Source: Dipteris shenzhenensis
Taxonomy: Eukaryota; Polypodiophyta; Polypodiopsida; Gleicheniales
Assembly (NCBI GenBank): GCA_047967505.1
Contig: CM106538.1
Direction: 5' to 3' (one strand)
Length of the DNA stretch: 64,000 nucleotides
Below, piece by piece: positions 56,201-63,697 of the stretch. Numbering within the stretch: the first letter of the stretch is position 1; every line of letters begins with the position of its first letter. The notes below the pieces were generated by a model. That model did no database searches. It was not told where the DNA came from and saw nothing but the letters and a program-made list of their open reading frames with translations. A program made the translations under genes and the position numbers.

Positions 56201-57784
56201 TCTCATGGTATTTCACACCACTGAATGGGTTAAATGTGGGGCACTAAAACGTATAGCCAGACAGTTATAGCTTGCATGGGACAGGTCAATTTATCGGCCT
56301 TTAAATGCATCTATTGGGCATGTGATGGATGGTTGTATATCTTTTTCCTTGTGCAATTTGTAGACCTGACATAACTGATAAAGCTAATGCTTATGCAGGT
56401 TGCACAAGCTTTCCTCCGATTGATTCAGGGATCTGATGCAGAGCTTTCTTTATGGTTTGTAGCAGAAATGCCTAAATTAGCAACAGCACTGAGATTAGAT
56501 TTTTCATCACTTCTGGGTCCACTTTTTTTCATGTGGGTCATTCAACTTTTGTTCCCCGTAAGTATTTCTTTATCCACTACTATCTAATATACAGTTAATC
56601 ATAAAAGAGATCGATGCTGTAGCTTCTGTATATACATTTTGCTTTTGGGTGGAAAGAAGTGTTTAGTATGCCCTATTTGTGGGCAAAGCACTCTGACTTT
56701 GAATCAGTTTCTGGACGTCAATTCTAATGTAGAGGGAAGGGGTTGGATGCATCAAATAGTTTGCATTCATTTTGAGTCTGTTCTAAAGGGATATTAAAAA
56801 TATATATGAATGTAACACTGTTTACCAGGTTATGAAGGATGGTGGATTCACTGGATAGCATTGAGAAGGATGCTCAATGAAATAACAATTACTTTGTCTC
56901 ATGCTACGTTTTAGAATATTTGTTGGAACTGCATCACTGGTCTTCGTCCTTTTGCCAAGCAAAGCTTTTGTGTTTGAATCCTAAGGAAAAAACATCTATG
57001 TGTGAATCGGTATCAATAAACCTATCAAACATGCATATTAAAAAATCAAGCGACTTGATTTAGCTCCCTAATCATCTGTTTTTAATAAACTTTGCTACTT
57101 GCTACTCAAGTCTGCGAGTTTCAGTTTCGTCTGGATTTGTCCTGATCAAGTCTGCTAGTTACATCTGGAGACAGAATGTTTGACATCATCACAAAAGCAT
57201 TCTCCACCAACTTATGGCTGTGAGTTTACGAAACATGAACAATCACAACATGAATTACAGCAGAATATGCATGCTTTCGTAACATTTCAAACATTTGATA
57301 TGCGCCTATCTCCAAAAAGCAGTAATCATTTCCAGCATGCCACATGTTTTCCAATGCTTTGGATATTATATGCTGAAAAAGAACTTTTCTTGTGTTTTCA
57401 ATCTAATTATTGAACGCACTCAACTCCCTTCAAAATTTTGATTGAATTTCCAGTTCGAAAACTGGGTATTGTGATCTTGTATTTTGAAAGGTTTTAAGCT
57501 CAGATCAAGCATGCTTATGCGTTGATTTGACTCAATGAAGTTTGCAATGAATATGACAACTAAGCATGAATACTTCAGCCCAATTCATTCATACTGATAG
57601 CATGATTTGTTTGTGGCATAGGTTGTATTGACATCATTGCTTTATGAAAAACAGTACAATCTTCGAATTATGATGAAGATGCATGGACTTGGCGATGGAC
57701 CATATTGGCTCATTTCTTACTGCTACTTCTTAGCCCTCTCAATAACATATATGTTTTTCTTTCTACTCTTTGGATCTGTGATTG
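35176..57784 (+). CDS. ABCA: ABC transporter subfamily A (ABCA), exons 1-8, 3' end beyond window
   Basis: Half-size plant-type ABCA lipid/ABC transporter; this family moves lipid-like substrates across membranes. Eight exons with GT-AG borders join with matching phases into about 441 codons without a stop. The cytosolic N-terminus has SFGTQANALLRKNLTFQ, a hallmark of plant ABCA proteins. Membrane segment 1 is LIYVPILLCILLLVIQVAI, followed by a Cys-rich loop (CGCQCVH...CQKQCG) and a long extracellular region with RKGNP and INEIS. Exons 7-8 give LLGPLFFMWVIQLLFPV and MKMHGLGDGPYW, then a third membrane segment. The remaining membrane helices and the ATP-binding domain must lie beyond 57,784; none was found before the right edge. 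Intron 6 is 17.5 kb of nested transposons. The open frame argues that the gene is functional. Confidence 0.9.
35428..36660 (-). pseudogene. Ty3/gypsy integrase relic in ABCA intron 1
   Basis: Minus-strand integrase. At 36480-36330 comes a zinc-binding-type segment (QCVLQQKIQSILDEAHAG), then the core: HSGLDFVEPI and YGSKWVEATAIS (36190-36070), matching GLDFVGPI and TKWVEA. In another frame come YYPRGTSLAESNNKI (35893-35850), matching YYPRGNGLAES-NK with the catalytic Glu. Frameshifts separate the parts and RT is absent. It lies antisense inside intron 1 (35,299-36,861). Confidence 0.8.
36862..37243 (+). CDS. ABCA exon 2
   Basis: 382 nt, acceptor CGCAG|AAG, donor CAAG|GTATGC. Encodes KRNVKTNA, the first membrane helix and the Cys-rich loop, ending SCPVTFLYTGQNKSFAQ. 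Ends with one base of a split codon. Confidence 0.92.
37374..37450 (+). CDS. ABCA exon 3
   Basis: 77 nt, ACAG|CC...CCC|GTGAGT. Completes the split codon and encodes MASLLLHGSVPSLSDP and following residues. Confidence 0.85.
37699..37849 (+). CDS. ABCA exon 4
   Basis: 151 nt, TTCAG|GGA...ACTG|GTAAAT. Encodes TTTWPYSSNYIEPALLSI onward, part of the extracellular loop with Cys in PSNCSVLP. Confidence 0.85.
37978..38121 (+). CDS. ABCA exon 5
   Basis: 144 nt, TTCAG|CT...GTAG|GTGAGT. Encodes YQGFRKGNPSNEINEIS, which matches the conserved F-GYKKGNP--KINEI segment of plant ABCA proteins. Confidence 0.9.
38744..38868 (+). CDS. ABCA exon 6
   Basis: 125 nt, TTTCAG|CA...CTG|GTATGT. Encodes FDVTIGYNATYKNDTG and VRVSRSMNL, matching the NSTYKDD...RVPRSVNL region of the family. 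Confidence 0.9.
38869..39937 (+). other. Left part of ABCA intron 6
   Basis: Non-coding. A 99-codon minus-strand open frame (39346-39645) has no recognised domain. Confidence 0.5.
39938..40543 (+). repeat. Solo LTR, family A copy 2
   Basis: 606 bp, TGTTGGAAATAGAGG...ATTTCTAACA, homologous to 7747-8333. Flanked by CGTAT and CGTAG, a near-perfect 5-bp target-site duplication. A TATA box lies at about 40,323-40,334. No internal region remains, so it arose by LTR-LTR recombination (inference). Confidence 0.8.
40544..40889. other. Intron sequence between the two LTR insertions
   Basis: No feature recognised. Its last five bases (AGAAT) are the left target-site duplication of the next element. 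Confidence 0.5.
40890..41458 (+). repeat. 5' LTR of the small gag-only element
   Basis: 569 bp with perfect TGTTGG/CCAACA terminal inverted repeats. Confidence 0.88.
41461..41474 (+). other. Primer-binding site (degenerate)
   Basis: AGTATCAGAGCAGT, one or two changes from the TGGTATCAGAGC site complementary to initiator tRNA-Met. Confidence 0.7.
41570..42420 (+). pseudogene. Copia-type gag of the small element
   Basis: Begins MMDSWSKEKMESSLFKFDG and NFAAWQ at 41570. A frameshift near 41650 moves into the frame with LHLMQKTLWSILLGTEKKP and ISLWKQRNEKVVGIF. In-frame TAG codons follow GKALGED and LGSNVD. The last block (42039-42419) includes ALVQILSVGSDELEF and a damaged knuckle, CSYCGKEGQGDICC, where the His of CX2CX4HX4C is Gln. 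The order (UBN2-like core, then knuckle) and length of about 280 codons fit a complete copia Gag. A stop follows at 42418-42420 and no protease or pol is present. Confidence 0.8.
42522..43160 (+). repeat. 3' LTR of the small gag-only element
   Basis: 639 bp, preceded by a short purine stretch, ATGGGAGGA, and followed by AGAAT. Confidence 0.88.
43166..43699. other. LTR-like GC-richer sequence
   Basis: Two TATA-like sites in palindromic GC frames, GGCCCTATAAAAAGGGCC (about 43,289) and GGCCTATAAAAGGC (about 43,475), resemble the promoter of LTR family A. Probably pieces of related LTRs; boundaries not found. Confidence 0.4.
43700..43975 (+). pseudogene. Copia RNase H end
   Basis: Fragments IAIANNPVFHPRIKHIE (about 43,752-43,800) and KDDVADIFSKSLSTEVFV (about 43,863-43,915) in two frames are the end of copia RNase H. 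A purine tract CAAGGGGGG at 43,961 suggests the start of a 3' LTR. Confidence 0.75.
43976..44504. other. Probable LTR remnant and intron sequence
   Basis: Follows the purine tract of the copia relic; no matching LTR seen. No gene recognised. Confidence 0.35.
44505..45429 (-). pseudogene. LINE-B relic, linker and RT start (minus)
   Basis: Two overlapping minus-strand frames. At 45429-44938: NSWYDDECKALRRQLRFETK, LREYRRLVRRKKLDFVRR and FSNSKDFWQRFLEGR, the linker before RT. At 44987-44505: GGVKDAIMKLHKGRAKDHEG, LAPILAKLFNEAVCLGFPHTW, ISPIHKAGNP and AAGQAGFRRDHGTMDHIL, the first RT motifs. The catalytic YADD part is missing downstream. It is distinct from family A in sequence. The same family occurs on the plus strand at 52.2 kb. 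Confidence 0.85.
45430..45869. other. Unassigned intron sequence
   Basis: May hold the decayed region before the gypsy RT that follows; no motif readable. Confidence 0.3.
45870..46860 (+). pseudogene. Ty3/gypsy RT-RNase H relic
   Basis: Strongly decayed. MVVVPKMSGKFQVCVNYCKL (about 46,040-46,100) corresponds to VVVPKKNGKIRVCVDYRKL. AIYLDDFVCTQ (about 46,351) is the YLDD catalytic box. FIKDFAQV and AAPLYELTKKEVK (46,520-46,590) and VASGYAIGVTLAQPKGRLNY (about 46,697) are the segment after RT and the RNase H start. Frames change repeatedly and stops are frequent. Confidence 0.75.
47100..49632 (-). pseudogene. Copia-3 pol
   Basis: In order on the minus strand: pre-integrase GCEGCILGKMHRFPF, integrase VTFIDDFTNYTWVYGLK and LRTDRAGN (catalytic Asp kept), GKKPSVDHFKVFG-type C-terminal core (48,650-48,590), and a linker with IVPNWLLQTLKESR. 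RT follows: TWDVVDLPPGKHAIG, the block ending GIDYEETFSPTS, HQLDIKTAFLNGDLEEE and [13 protein letters not shown]. The catalytic box is degraded to L-stop-VDN. The end reads KPIATPMEPGLKL and GCLIYLCNTRPDI. At least four frame breaks occur. RNase H is absent. Confidence 0.88.
49633..50875 (-). pseudogene. Copia-3 gag and protease start
   Basis: Begins at the ATG at 50875, MAQNNPNEVFGVLTQEDKLD, and GTNYSLWSFMVRDFLVGRHLW. A TGA near 50576 interrupts it, then a frame from 50541 carries KLQDLRERLLNIDEVIPDSE, FHELVGLLLHEEQTR and a Lys-rich stretch. The zinc knuckle reads CHYCKKPGRYISEG, with the His and final Cys lost. The protease site is YFDSGVLSTS (DSG kept), with a frame break after it. Confidence 0.85.
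51050..51312 (-). repeat. TGCAAA-rich block in the copia-3 leader
   Basis: On the plus strand the words TGCAAA, TTGCAAA and GCAAAAGCCCCAAAT recur more than ten times (for example 51,274-51,306), between the gag start and the GTACGG block. Confidence 0.7.
51430..51795 (-). repeat. GTACGG motif cluster in the copia-3 leader
   Basis: About 18 copies of GTACG, most GTACGGA, in some 365 bp, including near-perfect palindromes TCCGTACGTTGTACGGA (about 51,621) and TCCGTACATTGTACGGA (about 51,725). It lies between the primer-binding site and gag. Confidence 0.85.
51914..51930 (-). other. Primer-binding site of copia-3
   Basis: Minus strand reads TTGGTATCAAAGCAGAA directly after the LTR, complementary to an initiator tRNA-Met-like 3' end. 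Confidence 0.85.
51932..52188 (-). repeat. 5' LTR of copia-3
   Basis: 257 bp, minus strand TGTTAGAATTATTATT...GTTTTTCTCACA, with TG...CA ends. No second copy in the window. Confidence 0.8.
52195..52800 (+). pseudogene. LINE-B relic, linker and RT start (plus)
   Basis: Homologous to the minus-strand copy at 44.5-45.4 kb: NPWFDDECQEMRSHLIRERA (about 52,292), HKRQAFLA, ISIMDPGV and LHNRRAQDHEGLWTEHFAHG (about 52,663), LVPILAQMFNHAV. Stops and frameshifts throughout. It may be the 5' part of the LINE whose 3' end lies at 55.0-55.9 kb, split by the sequence between. Confidence 0.8.
52801..53260. other. Unassigned, with short repeats and a C18 run
   Basis: GATACGAGGGCAAAGTT.ATC occurs at about 52,786 and 52,925. 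A run of 18 C lies at 53139-53156. No gene recognised. Confidence 0.5.
54265..54524 (+). repeat. 52-bp minisatellite, five units
   Basis: Units of 52 bp beginning GCAGGCTCTGGATCACCTGA and containing CGAATTTCCCTG at the end; about 5 copies with 85-95% similarity by eye. Confidence 0.85.
54577..54690 (+). repeat. Two-copy 57-bp tandem repeat
   Basis: GGCAGCTC.AAACT.ATGAT followed by TTGGCCAACTGAAT occurs twice in tandem. Confidence 0.75.
55020..55945 (+). pseudogene. LINE-B 3' end with (CTTT)n tail
   Basis: RICTLRAL and KIESKKHVAFRCHVYYDPR (about 55,200-55,300) form the Cys/His C-terminal motif of LINE ORF2 in a broken frame. RYHCLLRDGFGPLSNLL and LATFMHEAV follow. The 3' UTR ends CATAGACCCTTCGGTCTTTC and (CTTT)n at 55,919-55,945. 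A related UTR and tail recur at 58,420-58,472. Confidence 0.65.
55946..56398 (+). other. Right end of ABCA intron 6
   Basis: Unique-looking intron sequence ending in the acceptor TTATGCAG before exon 7. Confidence 0.6.
56399..56557 (+). CDS. ABCA exon 7
   Basis: 159 nt, TATGCAG|GTT...CCC|GTAAGT. Encodes VAQAFLRLIQGSDAEL, EMPKLATALRLD and the membrane helix GPLFFMWVIQLLFP. It matches the LQFLQG...EMPKPETSLRLD part of plant ABCA proteins. Confidence 0.92.
57622..57784 (+). CDS. ABCA exon 8
   Basis: 163 nt, GCATAG|GTT...ATTG|GTAAGG. Encodes TSLLYEKQYNLRIMMKMHGL, GDGPYW and the helix ISYCYFLALSITYMFFFLLF. Ends with one base of a split codon; the next exon was not found before 64,000. Confidence 0.92.
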
Positions 57785-57849
57785 GTAAGGAGCTCATTTT
57801 GTTATGCAGTTATGTTTTCCACTGTTTTGTAATAAGCAGTATTTGTTTG

Positions 57850-58025
57850 GGACACACATTTTTCTTTTTTGGGGGATGAAATCCATGTATGTTTATATCA
57901 CAAGAAGCAATCCCCAAAGAGGGGACATGCAATAACAATATAAGAAGAAGACAAGTATACAGAGTAATCTGACACAGAGGCAATCATAAAGGGATTACCT
58001 AAGCGGCATCCAGAAACAGTGAAAC
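57850..58025 (-). repeat. LINE 3'-tail copy in ABCA intron 8
   Basis: Shares GAAATCCATGTATGTTTATAT and the following 130 bp with 26,105-26,260, read as a poly(A)-ended LINE tail on the minus strand. Confidence 0.55.
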
Positions 58026-58472
58026 ATGATGCACTATAGAGGTCATGCAATCCTTACACTGAAGTCAAAAGATATGCGGATCAAGCTACTTCAACAATCT
58101 TACAAGCTGAAGGGCACCAAAGTATGGATAGCAGAGGAGCTTACACAAGCTCAACTCAAGATTAAGGCAACTGAATTAGCTAAAGTCAAGGCTGCCAGAA
58201 AGGATGGAAAATGGGCAGTTTACCATGAAGGCGTAGCACTAATTAGAGAGTTTAAATCAAAACCAAAAGACTCTCAGTCTTAAACTGATGTATGGCTGTT
58301 TAGTCTTCCAGAATATTATGTAGGTACTCTAAAATAATTTGGCTTGCTTTTTGCACTCCTTGGGAGCGCCATGTGCCCTCCCTAAAGCAGATGTACTAGA
58401 GGGTTTCTTGTTGTCCCATAGACCTTTTGGTCTCCAGTGGACGTTAATAGACTTTCTTTCTTTCTTTCTTTC
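58026..58472 (+). mobile_element. LINE ORF1-like fragment fused to a (CTTT)n-tailed 3' UTR
   Basis: An 85-codon frame (58026-58283) with LTLKSKDMRIKLLQQSYKLK, GTKVWIAEELTQAQLKIKAT and KDGKWAVYHEGVALIREF matches the C-terminal nucleic-acid-binding part of LINE ORF1 proteins (KLKGT...I-EDLT...GK.A....G.....). Only 150 bp later the LINE-B-like 3' UTR CATAGACCTTTTGGTCTCC and (CTTT)n tail appear. ORF2 is missing between them, so this is either an internally deleted LINE or a non-autonomous derivative. No stops occur inside the frame. Confidence 0.55.
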
Positions 58473-58559
58473 ACGTATTGGAGAGCATTAGGAGGAAACT
58501 CATTTTTTGGAGTTTTGTTAGACTTGACCTTGCATCCAGAGTAGTGGTTGTGAACTACT

Positions 58560-59990
58560 GTCTGGTTTGTTTGCTCATGTTGATGCAGATCTAGAGGTTG
58601 TATCTCTCAGCTCATGAGACCTATCAGGAACTTCCTTTGAAGTGGGTTAGATGGCACCTTAGATGTTGTAGCCAGGGTGGCTTGGAAGACCCTCATTCTC
58701 CCCACAGGGGAAGGTCTCAATATTATTGATCTGAACTTATAGTGTATGGCCTTGCTCTGCAAATTTGTAGTGAAAGGATTGATGCCTGGACAGGAGCCTT
58801 GGAAATATTTTTCCTTAAACAGCATTCAGTCTTGTACACCTTGTCATGGGGGAGAGTGGAGGGACAGCTCAAGATGGATTTTTACTTCAGCCCGTCTTAG
58901 ATCTTCCTCTTCCCTTCTCATGGCTTCCATTCTGAAAGCTTGGGGCAGCTTTAGAGACACTTTTCGAAAAGTTACACCCTCCTCTCGCGAAGAAACAGAT
59001 AGGCAGTCAGTCATGTGGAATGAATCACTAGGAGTGTCCCATTATATGCAGTGGTCTAGATGGGAGAGGGGACCTGCTTCCATTGTAGGTGCCTGGAAGG
59101 CTTTTAGAAAGCTTCCAGAGGATCATAGACTCTTATCAATTGGCCACCTTAGAGGGAGTGCAGTCAGGATGCAGCAAATAGAGATAGCCATATCAGCAAA
59201 GTGGATAGATACAGATGACATGCCAATCACAGAGTCCACTTGGTTGGGAGCTTTCGCGGGGATGGGTGTTCCTTTACAGGTTATTGCCTTGCGGGATGCA
59301 CATGAGGAGACCCTTGTCTTTGATGTTCAATCGGGAGGCAGACTTCCCAGATCTTCATATGATATTCTTTTGGAAATTTCCTTCCAGCCTGTTAGGATTG
59401 CAGGTTACATGGAGTGGGGCACGGACTCACAGTGGTATCTTGATCCTGACCATGTTCTCCTGGCACTTGGGTGTTGGAGACTCTGGTTATATGGAGGTTC
59501 TCCCATCAGGTTCTTGTAGTGGGACCCAGGGGAGTGGAAATGGATTAGATGAAGGGCACCGAGAGAAGAGCATCCCCTTCTGTCGTTACACAATCAAAAA
59601 TGGAAAGAAAGAAAGAAATAGAGAAAGAAAGAAAGAAAGAAAGAAAGAGATTTCAGCTTAGCTGTAGAGGTTGGAGGCCCTCTAGAGCTCCTCATTGGGA
59701 TAGTTTTCAGATTTCTACAGAGGTGCAGAAAAACTTTTGGAGGAGGCTTTAGAAATCATTCAAAAATAGGAAGATCACTCTCTTCTTTTGGCTTTCTATT
59801 CATGGAGGGATTGTAGTGAACCTGTGGAGATCCAGGTTCGGGGCTGACCCTACTTGTCCTCCATGCCACATAGTAGTTGAGTCAGTTCAGCATTGCCTCT
59901 GGAAGTGCAGACAGGCGAGGACAATCTGGAAGAGTGTTGCTAGGATTCTTTGCATATTTCATAGAGCACCCTTCTTCATGACTTAGGGAT
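58560..59990 (+). pseudogene. LINE (L1-type) ORF2 C-terminal relic, copy A2
   Basis: Homologous to copy A1. The open part at 58746-59519 has GGEWRDSSRWIFTSARLRSS, SSREETDRQSVMWNESLG and WSRWERGPASIVGAWKAFRK, parallel to GGEWLPSLRWIFTS and SSQEEIDRQPLIWND at 2.37-2.55 kb. At 59,603-59,650 a (GAAA)n run interrupts it. The C-terminal Cys/His motif, ADPTCPPCHIVVESVQHCLW, is at about 59,846-59,905. RT and endonuclease are absent (5'-truncated). Confidence 0.85.
59601..59652 (+). repeat. (GAAA)n microsatellite inside LINE A2
   Basis: About 12 GAAA units with one interruption, absent at the matching place in copy A1. Confidence 0.85.
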
Positions 59991-60319
59991 CAGTGGCATG
60001 GTTATCTCTTACTGGCCCTTAGGTGTTTTTCGAGGGACATGACTCTGACTCAGCCTTCATTATACAACGACACTCCGTGGAGTCATGCTCTCTCCAAGAT
60101 GTTCCCGTCACTCCTTTCAGAGCTTCTCATGAGCTACAGGAGAGGCTGTACGGATGGACGGAGAGGCTACGAGAGAGCAAACTGCTATGCTGGAGAGATG
60201 CCTACCCCAACCCGGCATCCTAGGTACCTAATGGAAACACCCCTCTGAATCCAAGTGAATCCTCTGTCAATCCTCCAGTCTAGAGTGTCCTCATAACTAA
60301 TCCAAAAGCCATTGAATTT

Positions 60320-60781
60320 TGTTACGCTCTAGCTGAGGTAGCATGACCTCGGAAGAATCAGTTGACATTTCCCTTAAAGGATCTATATTTGTAATTAATT
60401 GTTTGCGCTTCATGTAAATGATCGGGAGGGAATTAATGTCAAGGTCCTAGGTGAGGGTTGATAGCACCAGACTAGGTGGATCTAAGGCTAAGGGCTTAAT
60501 GCAAGGAATGTGCCTAGGGGCAAAGGAATTAAAGCATCCCAAGAGAGGGGTGAAATGTTGCATTAGGAAGGCCCTATATGGATGACATGTGGCATCTAGA
60601 TCCATCTAGGGAGATGGGGCTTGTTGAAGCTAGAGAGAGAGGAGAATATGGAATTCACGTATGTTTTTGGATGGAAATTCTCTGTCTGTCTACTCGCTAT
60701 GCTTCAACAAGGTTGGCTGGGAGGAAATTAACGGTGCTGCTCCCGTGATATGCAGTAGGAGATTAGAAGTGGTTTATTACA
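60320..60781 (+). repeat. 5' LTR of Ty3/gypsy element
   Basis: 462 bp, TGTTACGCTCTAGC...GTTTATTACA, followed after two bases by the primer-binding site. The 3' LTR lies beyond the window, so the start is inferred from TG and position. Confidence 0.6.
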
Positions 60782-60783
60782 GT

Positions 60784-60797
60784 TGGTATCAGAGCTC
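60784..60797 (+). other. Primer-binding site of the gypsy element
   Basis: TGGTATCAGAGCTC, complementary to initiator tRNA-Met. Confidence 0.8.
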
Positions 60798-62136
60798 AAG
60801 GGAAGAGCCCAAGGCTAGGAGTTAGAGAGGGGACGGACGAGCAAATAAAGATACATATGGAGCGATTCGGCTACTGCTGACCTGCGACGGATGGATTTCG
60901 AGCGGTGGTCATCCCGCATTGCCACCACGAAGTTGGACGAACGGGGAGAAGCACAGCGTGAGTTCGAGTTCAGGCCTGAACCGCCCTGGTGGCTGACGAC
61001 GTGCGGTTAATTCCCTGATGGGATCGACGCTGATTGACGATGGACTGTAAGCGTGGAGTGTAGGTGTCGAGTCAACTGCTTGTAACCTGCGACTTGTTCG
61101 ACGAAATCAAGAGAGGGGCTGCCCGTGACGACGGACAGCAGGTGAGAAGCGGAAGGTTGGCAGTGCTCGTGGTCTACGGTGGGCGTAACAGGAGCTCGTG
61201 AGCGGGGAGACCATTCGACACGAATGGCTCGACAGACGAAGGAATGAAGGCTTGGTAGAGCGGAAGAGATGAGGGAGGCCTTCAATGATTCGGCGAAGGT
61301 GACGCAGAACAGCAGAGTTGTATTCAGGATTTGAACACGTAAGCTGTGACTGGAGTGGACGACAGGCTAGGAGCGCAGATGTGACGCAAGACAGCGTGGT
61401 GACTCATGTGCATCTTCGAGGAGATTTGCAACCCGTAGCCAGAGAACATCTCGATCAGACAGCTACACCTTGGCAGACAAAGGAAGAGGCCACGAAATCC
61501 AAGAAGGCTATGACGAAATCGTTGATGACCAGGGAGCTCTCTTTGACCTCCATCAATTTCGTGTTTTTTTTTCCTTGAATTGGTCGGTTGGTGCTCTGCT
61601 TTCATAGACAGGATCTCGTAAGGGATCAGTCTGCATGAGGCTTTGATGTTGTAGCAGGGACAGATTATGCTTGACGTTATGCCTATATGCTGCAGTCAGA
61701 GTGGTTTGCAGGAGCTTCCCTAGGATAGGGAAAAGCGCTGTTTGAGATATATGCCTGTGTCAAATGCCTAGTCAGTGTGAATCTGGGATTGCAGGAATTC
61801 CCTAGTGTAGGGAATTGTGTAAGAGTGTCAGTACATTGAATTGCGTCAGTTTGTAAATATAGTTTTCTAGTGGTGTTTAATTTTTATTTAAAAAAAAAAA
61901 AAAAAACAACACAAAACAAAACAAAACACCCATTGAACTGAATGGAAGCAGAAGAAGGGGCTTCTAGGAGGGATCCTGGTGAATCAGGAGTCCGGCCGAC
62001 CTAGCAGGTGTCGCGCCTAGCAGCTCACACTTTATCTGGCAGGATTGCATTGCTGGAGGATGCCTTGCAACAGTTGTTAGCGTAGCAATTACAGGCCAAT
62101 GCAGAGCAGTCTGAACTTAGGAGAGCGATACACAGT
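60798..62136 (+). other. Leader of the gypsy element
   Basis: 1.34 kb without a recognised gene. Contains an A18 run followed by a CAAAA-repeat at about 61,891-61,927. Confidence 0.6.
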
Positions 62137-63513
62137 ATGTCTGCCAGACCTTCTCGAGAGGAGAAGGGAAAGGCTCCAATGGAACCGGAGTCTAGTGTCC
62201 ATACGGTCGAGCCTAGGAAGGCTAAAGTGCCAAATATTGCCAATTACAGGCCAGAAAAGTATTCTGGTCGGATGAACGACCGTAGTTCCGATGTCGTTGA
62301 GACCTGGTTATACAAATGGGACGAAGCGTTCGCCGTTTGTGAAATTAGGAATGACATCAAGAAGATCCGCGAGGCCACCCACATGTTCAGTGAGGTAGTG
62401 GATCGGTGGTGGATTAAGCAACAAAAAGATGGTATAGCATCCACTACCTGGGAGGGGTTTAAAGGAGAGTTCAGGAAACACTTCTTACCTCTTGACGAAG
62501 CATCCCGAGCTTGGGATCAATATAGAAACCTTCGTCAAAGAAATTTATCGGTGGCAGAATACACTGATAAGTTTCGAGAGAGTGTAATGAAGGTTGACGA
62601 ACCCCTGCCTCAATCAATCCAAGTGAAAGATTTCATATTTGGATTGAATGATCGAATAAAAATGGAAGTTCGGGCTAAGTACACGAACACATTAGATGAT
62701 GCAATAGCTATAGCCCTGAACTATGAAGATGCCAAGGGCAGTAGGCCAAGTGGGTTTGCACAGGTCGGAACCCAGTATGGGTATCCGAAGAAATCTGGGT
62801 TTAAAAAGAAATGGATTAGTAAAGGGAGTGGTTCTCAGCCGAGTGGTCAAGCCAAGCAGGCGAAACTGGCTGAAACTCCTAAACCAAGTACTACCATTGG
62901 AGTGAAGAGGAAAGTAACCCCAATGGCAGCCCGGGCTTGGTCTAAGTCTCCCTTAAACCCAGAACAAAGGGAAAAAGCGAGGAGAGAAGGCTTATGTTTT
63001 GGTTGCCTTCAGCCTCATCAGTGGAAGGATTGTCCACGTAACAAAGATCGTCGGATGGCTGAGATGGTGATCTCAGAGTGCGACGTGGAGATGGAGGGAA
63101 GTCCCAGAGCAGAAGAGATGCAGATTCAGCTAGTGGGATCTTCTCAGAGGTTAGTACCTTGTTTGTTATGTGTGTTTGTTGCTAAGCTAGTGACGAGTGC
63201 ACCTGATAACATCCTATCTAAGCCCGCAGCAACGGGGTATACAGCCTTTAATGATACGGAGTTAATCAAAATGAAAGGGAGAGTGGCCAATCATGATGTC
63301 ATTGTGTTGTTTGACTCGGCGTCAACTCACAATGTGATCAACTCCAAGCTCGTGAAGAGGCTGAAATTAAAGACAAGTCCATCTGACTATGTGTATACAG
63401 TCAGGATGGCAGATGGAAGTTCAACTGAAGCATGGGACCAAAGGGTTACCCAGTTGGAGCTTCGGATTCAGGACTATGCTAATCAAAATGAAAGGGCGAG
63501 TGGCCAATCATGA
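62137..63513 (+). CDS. Ty3/gypsy Gag-protease, frame ended by a duplication
   Basis: 458 codons. Residues about 30-200 are the gag capsid domain: YRPEKYSGRMNDRSSDVVET, WEGFKGEFRKHFLPLDEASR and VKDFIFGLNDRIKMEV. A knuckle, CFGCLQPHQWKDCP, has CX2CX3HX4C spacing, one residue short of the usual. The retroviral-type aspartic protease site is VLFDSASTHNVIN (D-S-A where DSG is common). The frame then enters a 217-bp duplicated segment and ends at 63511-63513, before RT. In a normal element the reading would pass on to the RT. A functional product is unlikely in this copy. Confidence 0.85.
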   Translation: MSARPSREEKGKAPMEPESSVHTVEPRKAKVPNIANYRPEKYSGRMNDRSSDVVETWLYKWDEAFAVCEIRNDIKKIREATHMFSEVVDRWWIKQQKDGIASTTWEGFKGEFRKHFLPLDEASRAWDQYRNLRQRNLSVAEYTDKFRESVMKVDEPLPQSIQVKDFIFGLNDRIKMEVRAKYTNTLDDAIAIALNYEDAKGSRPSGFAQVGTQYGYPKKSGFKKKWISKGSGSQPSGQAKQAKLAETPKPSTTIGVKRKVTPMAARAWSKSPLNPEQREKARREGLCFGCLQPHQWKDCPRNKDRRMAEMVISECDVEMEGSPRAEEMQIQLVGSSQRLVPCLLCVFVAKLVTSAPDNILSKPAATGYTAFNDTELIKMKGRVANHDVIVLFDSASTHNVINSKLVKRLKLKTSPSDYVYTVRMADGSSTEAWDQRVTQLELRIQDYANQNERASGQS

Positions 63514-63697
63514 TGTCATTGTGTTGTTTGACTCGGCGTCAACTCACAATGTGATCAACTCCAAGCTCGTGAAAAGGCTGAAATTAAAGACAAGTCCATC
63601 TGACTATGCGTATACAGTCAGGATGGCAGATGGAAGTTCAACTGAAGCATGGGACCAAAGGGTTACCCAGTTGGAGCTTCGGATTCAGGACTATGCT
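63264..63697 (+). repeat. 217-bp tandem duplication of the protease
   Basis: Copies at 63264-63480 and 63481-63697, both starting AATCAAAATGAAAGGG, differ at about three sites. The length is not a multiple of three, so the second copy is read in a shifted frame. Confidence 0.92.
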
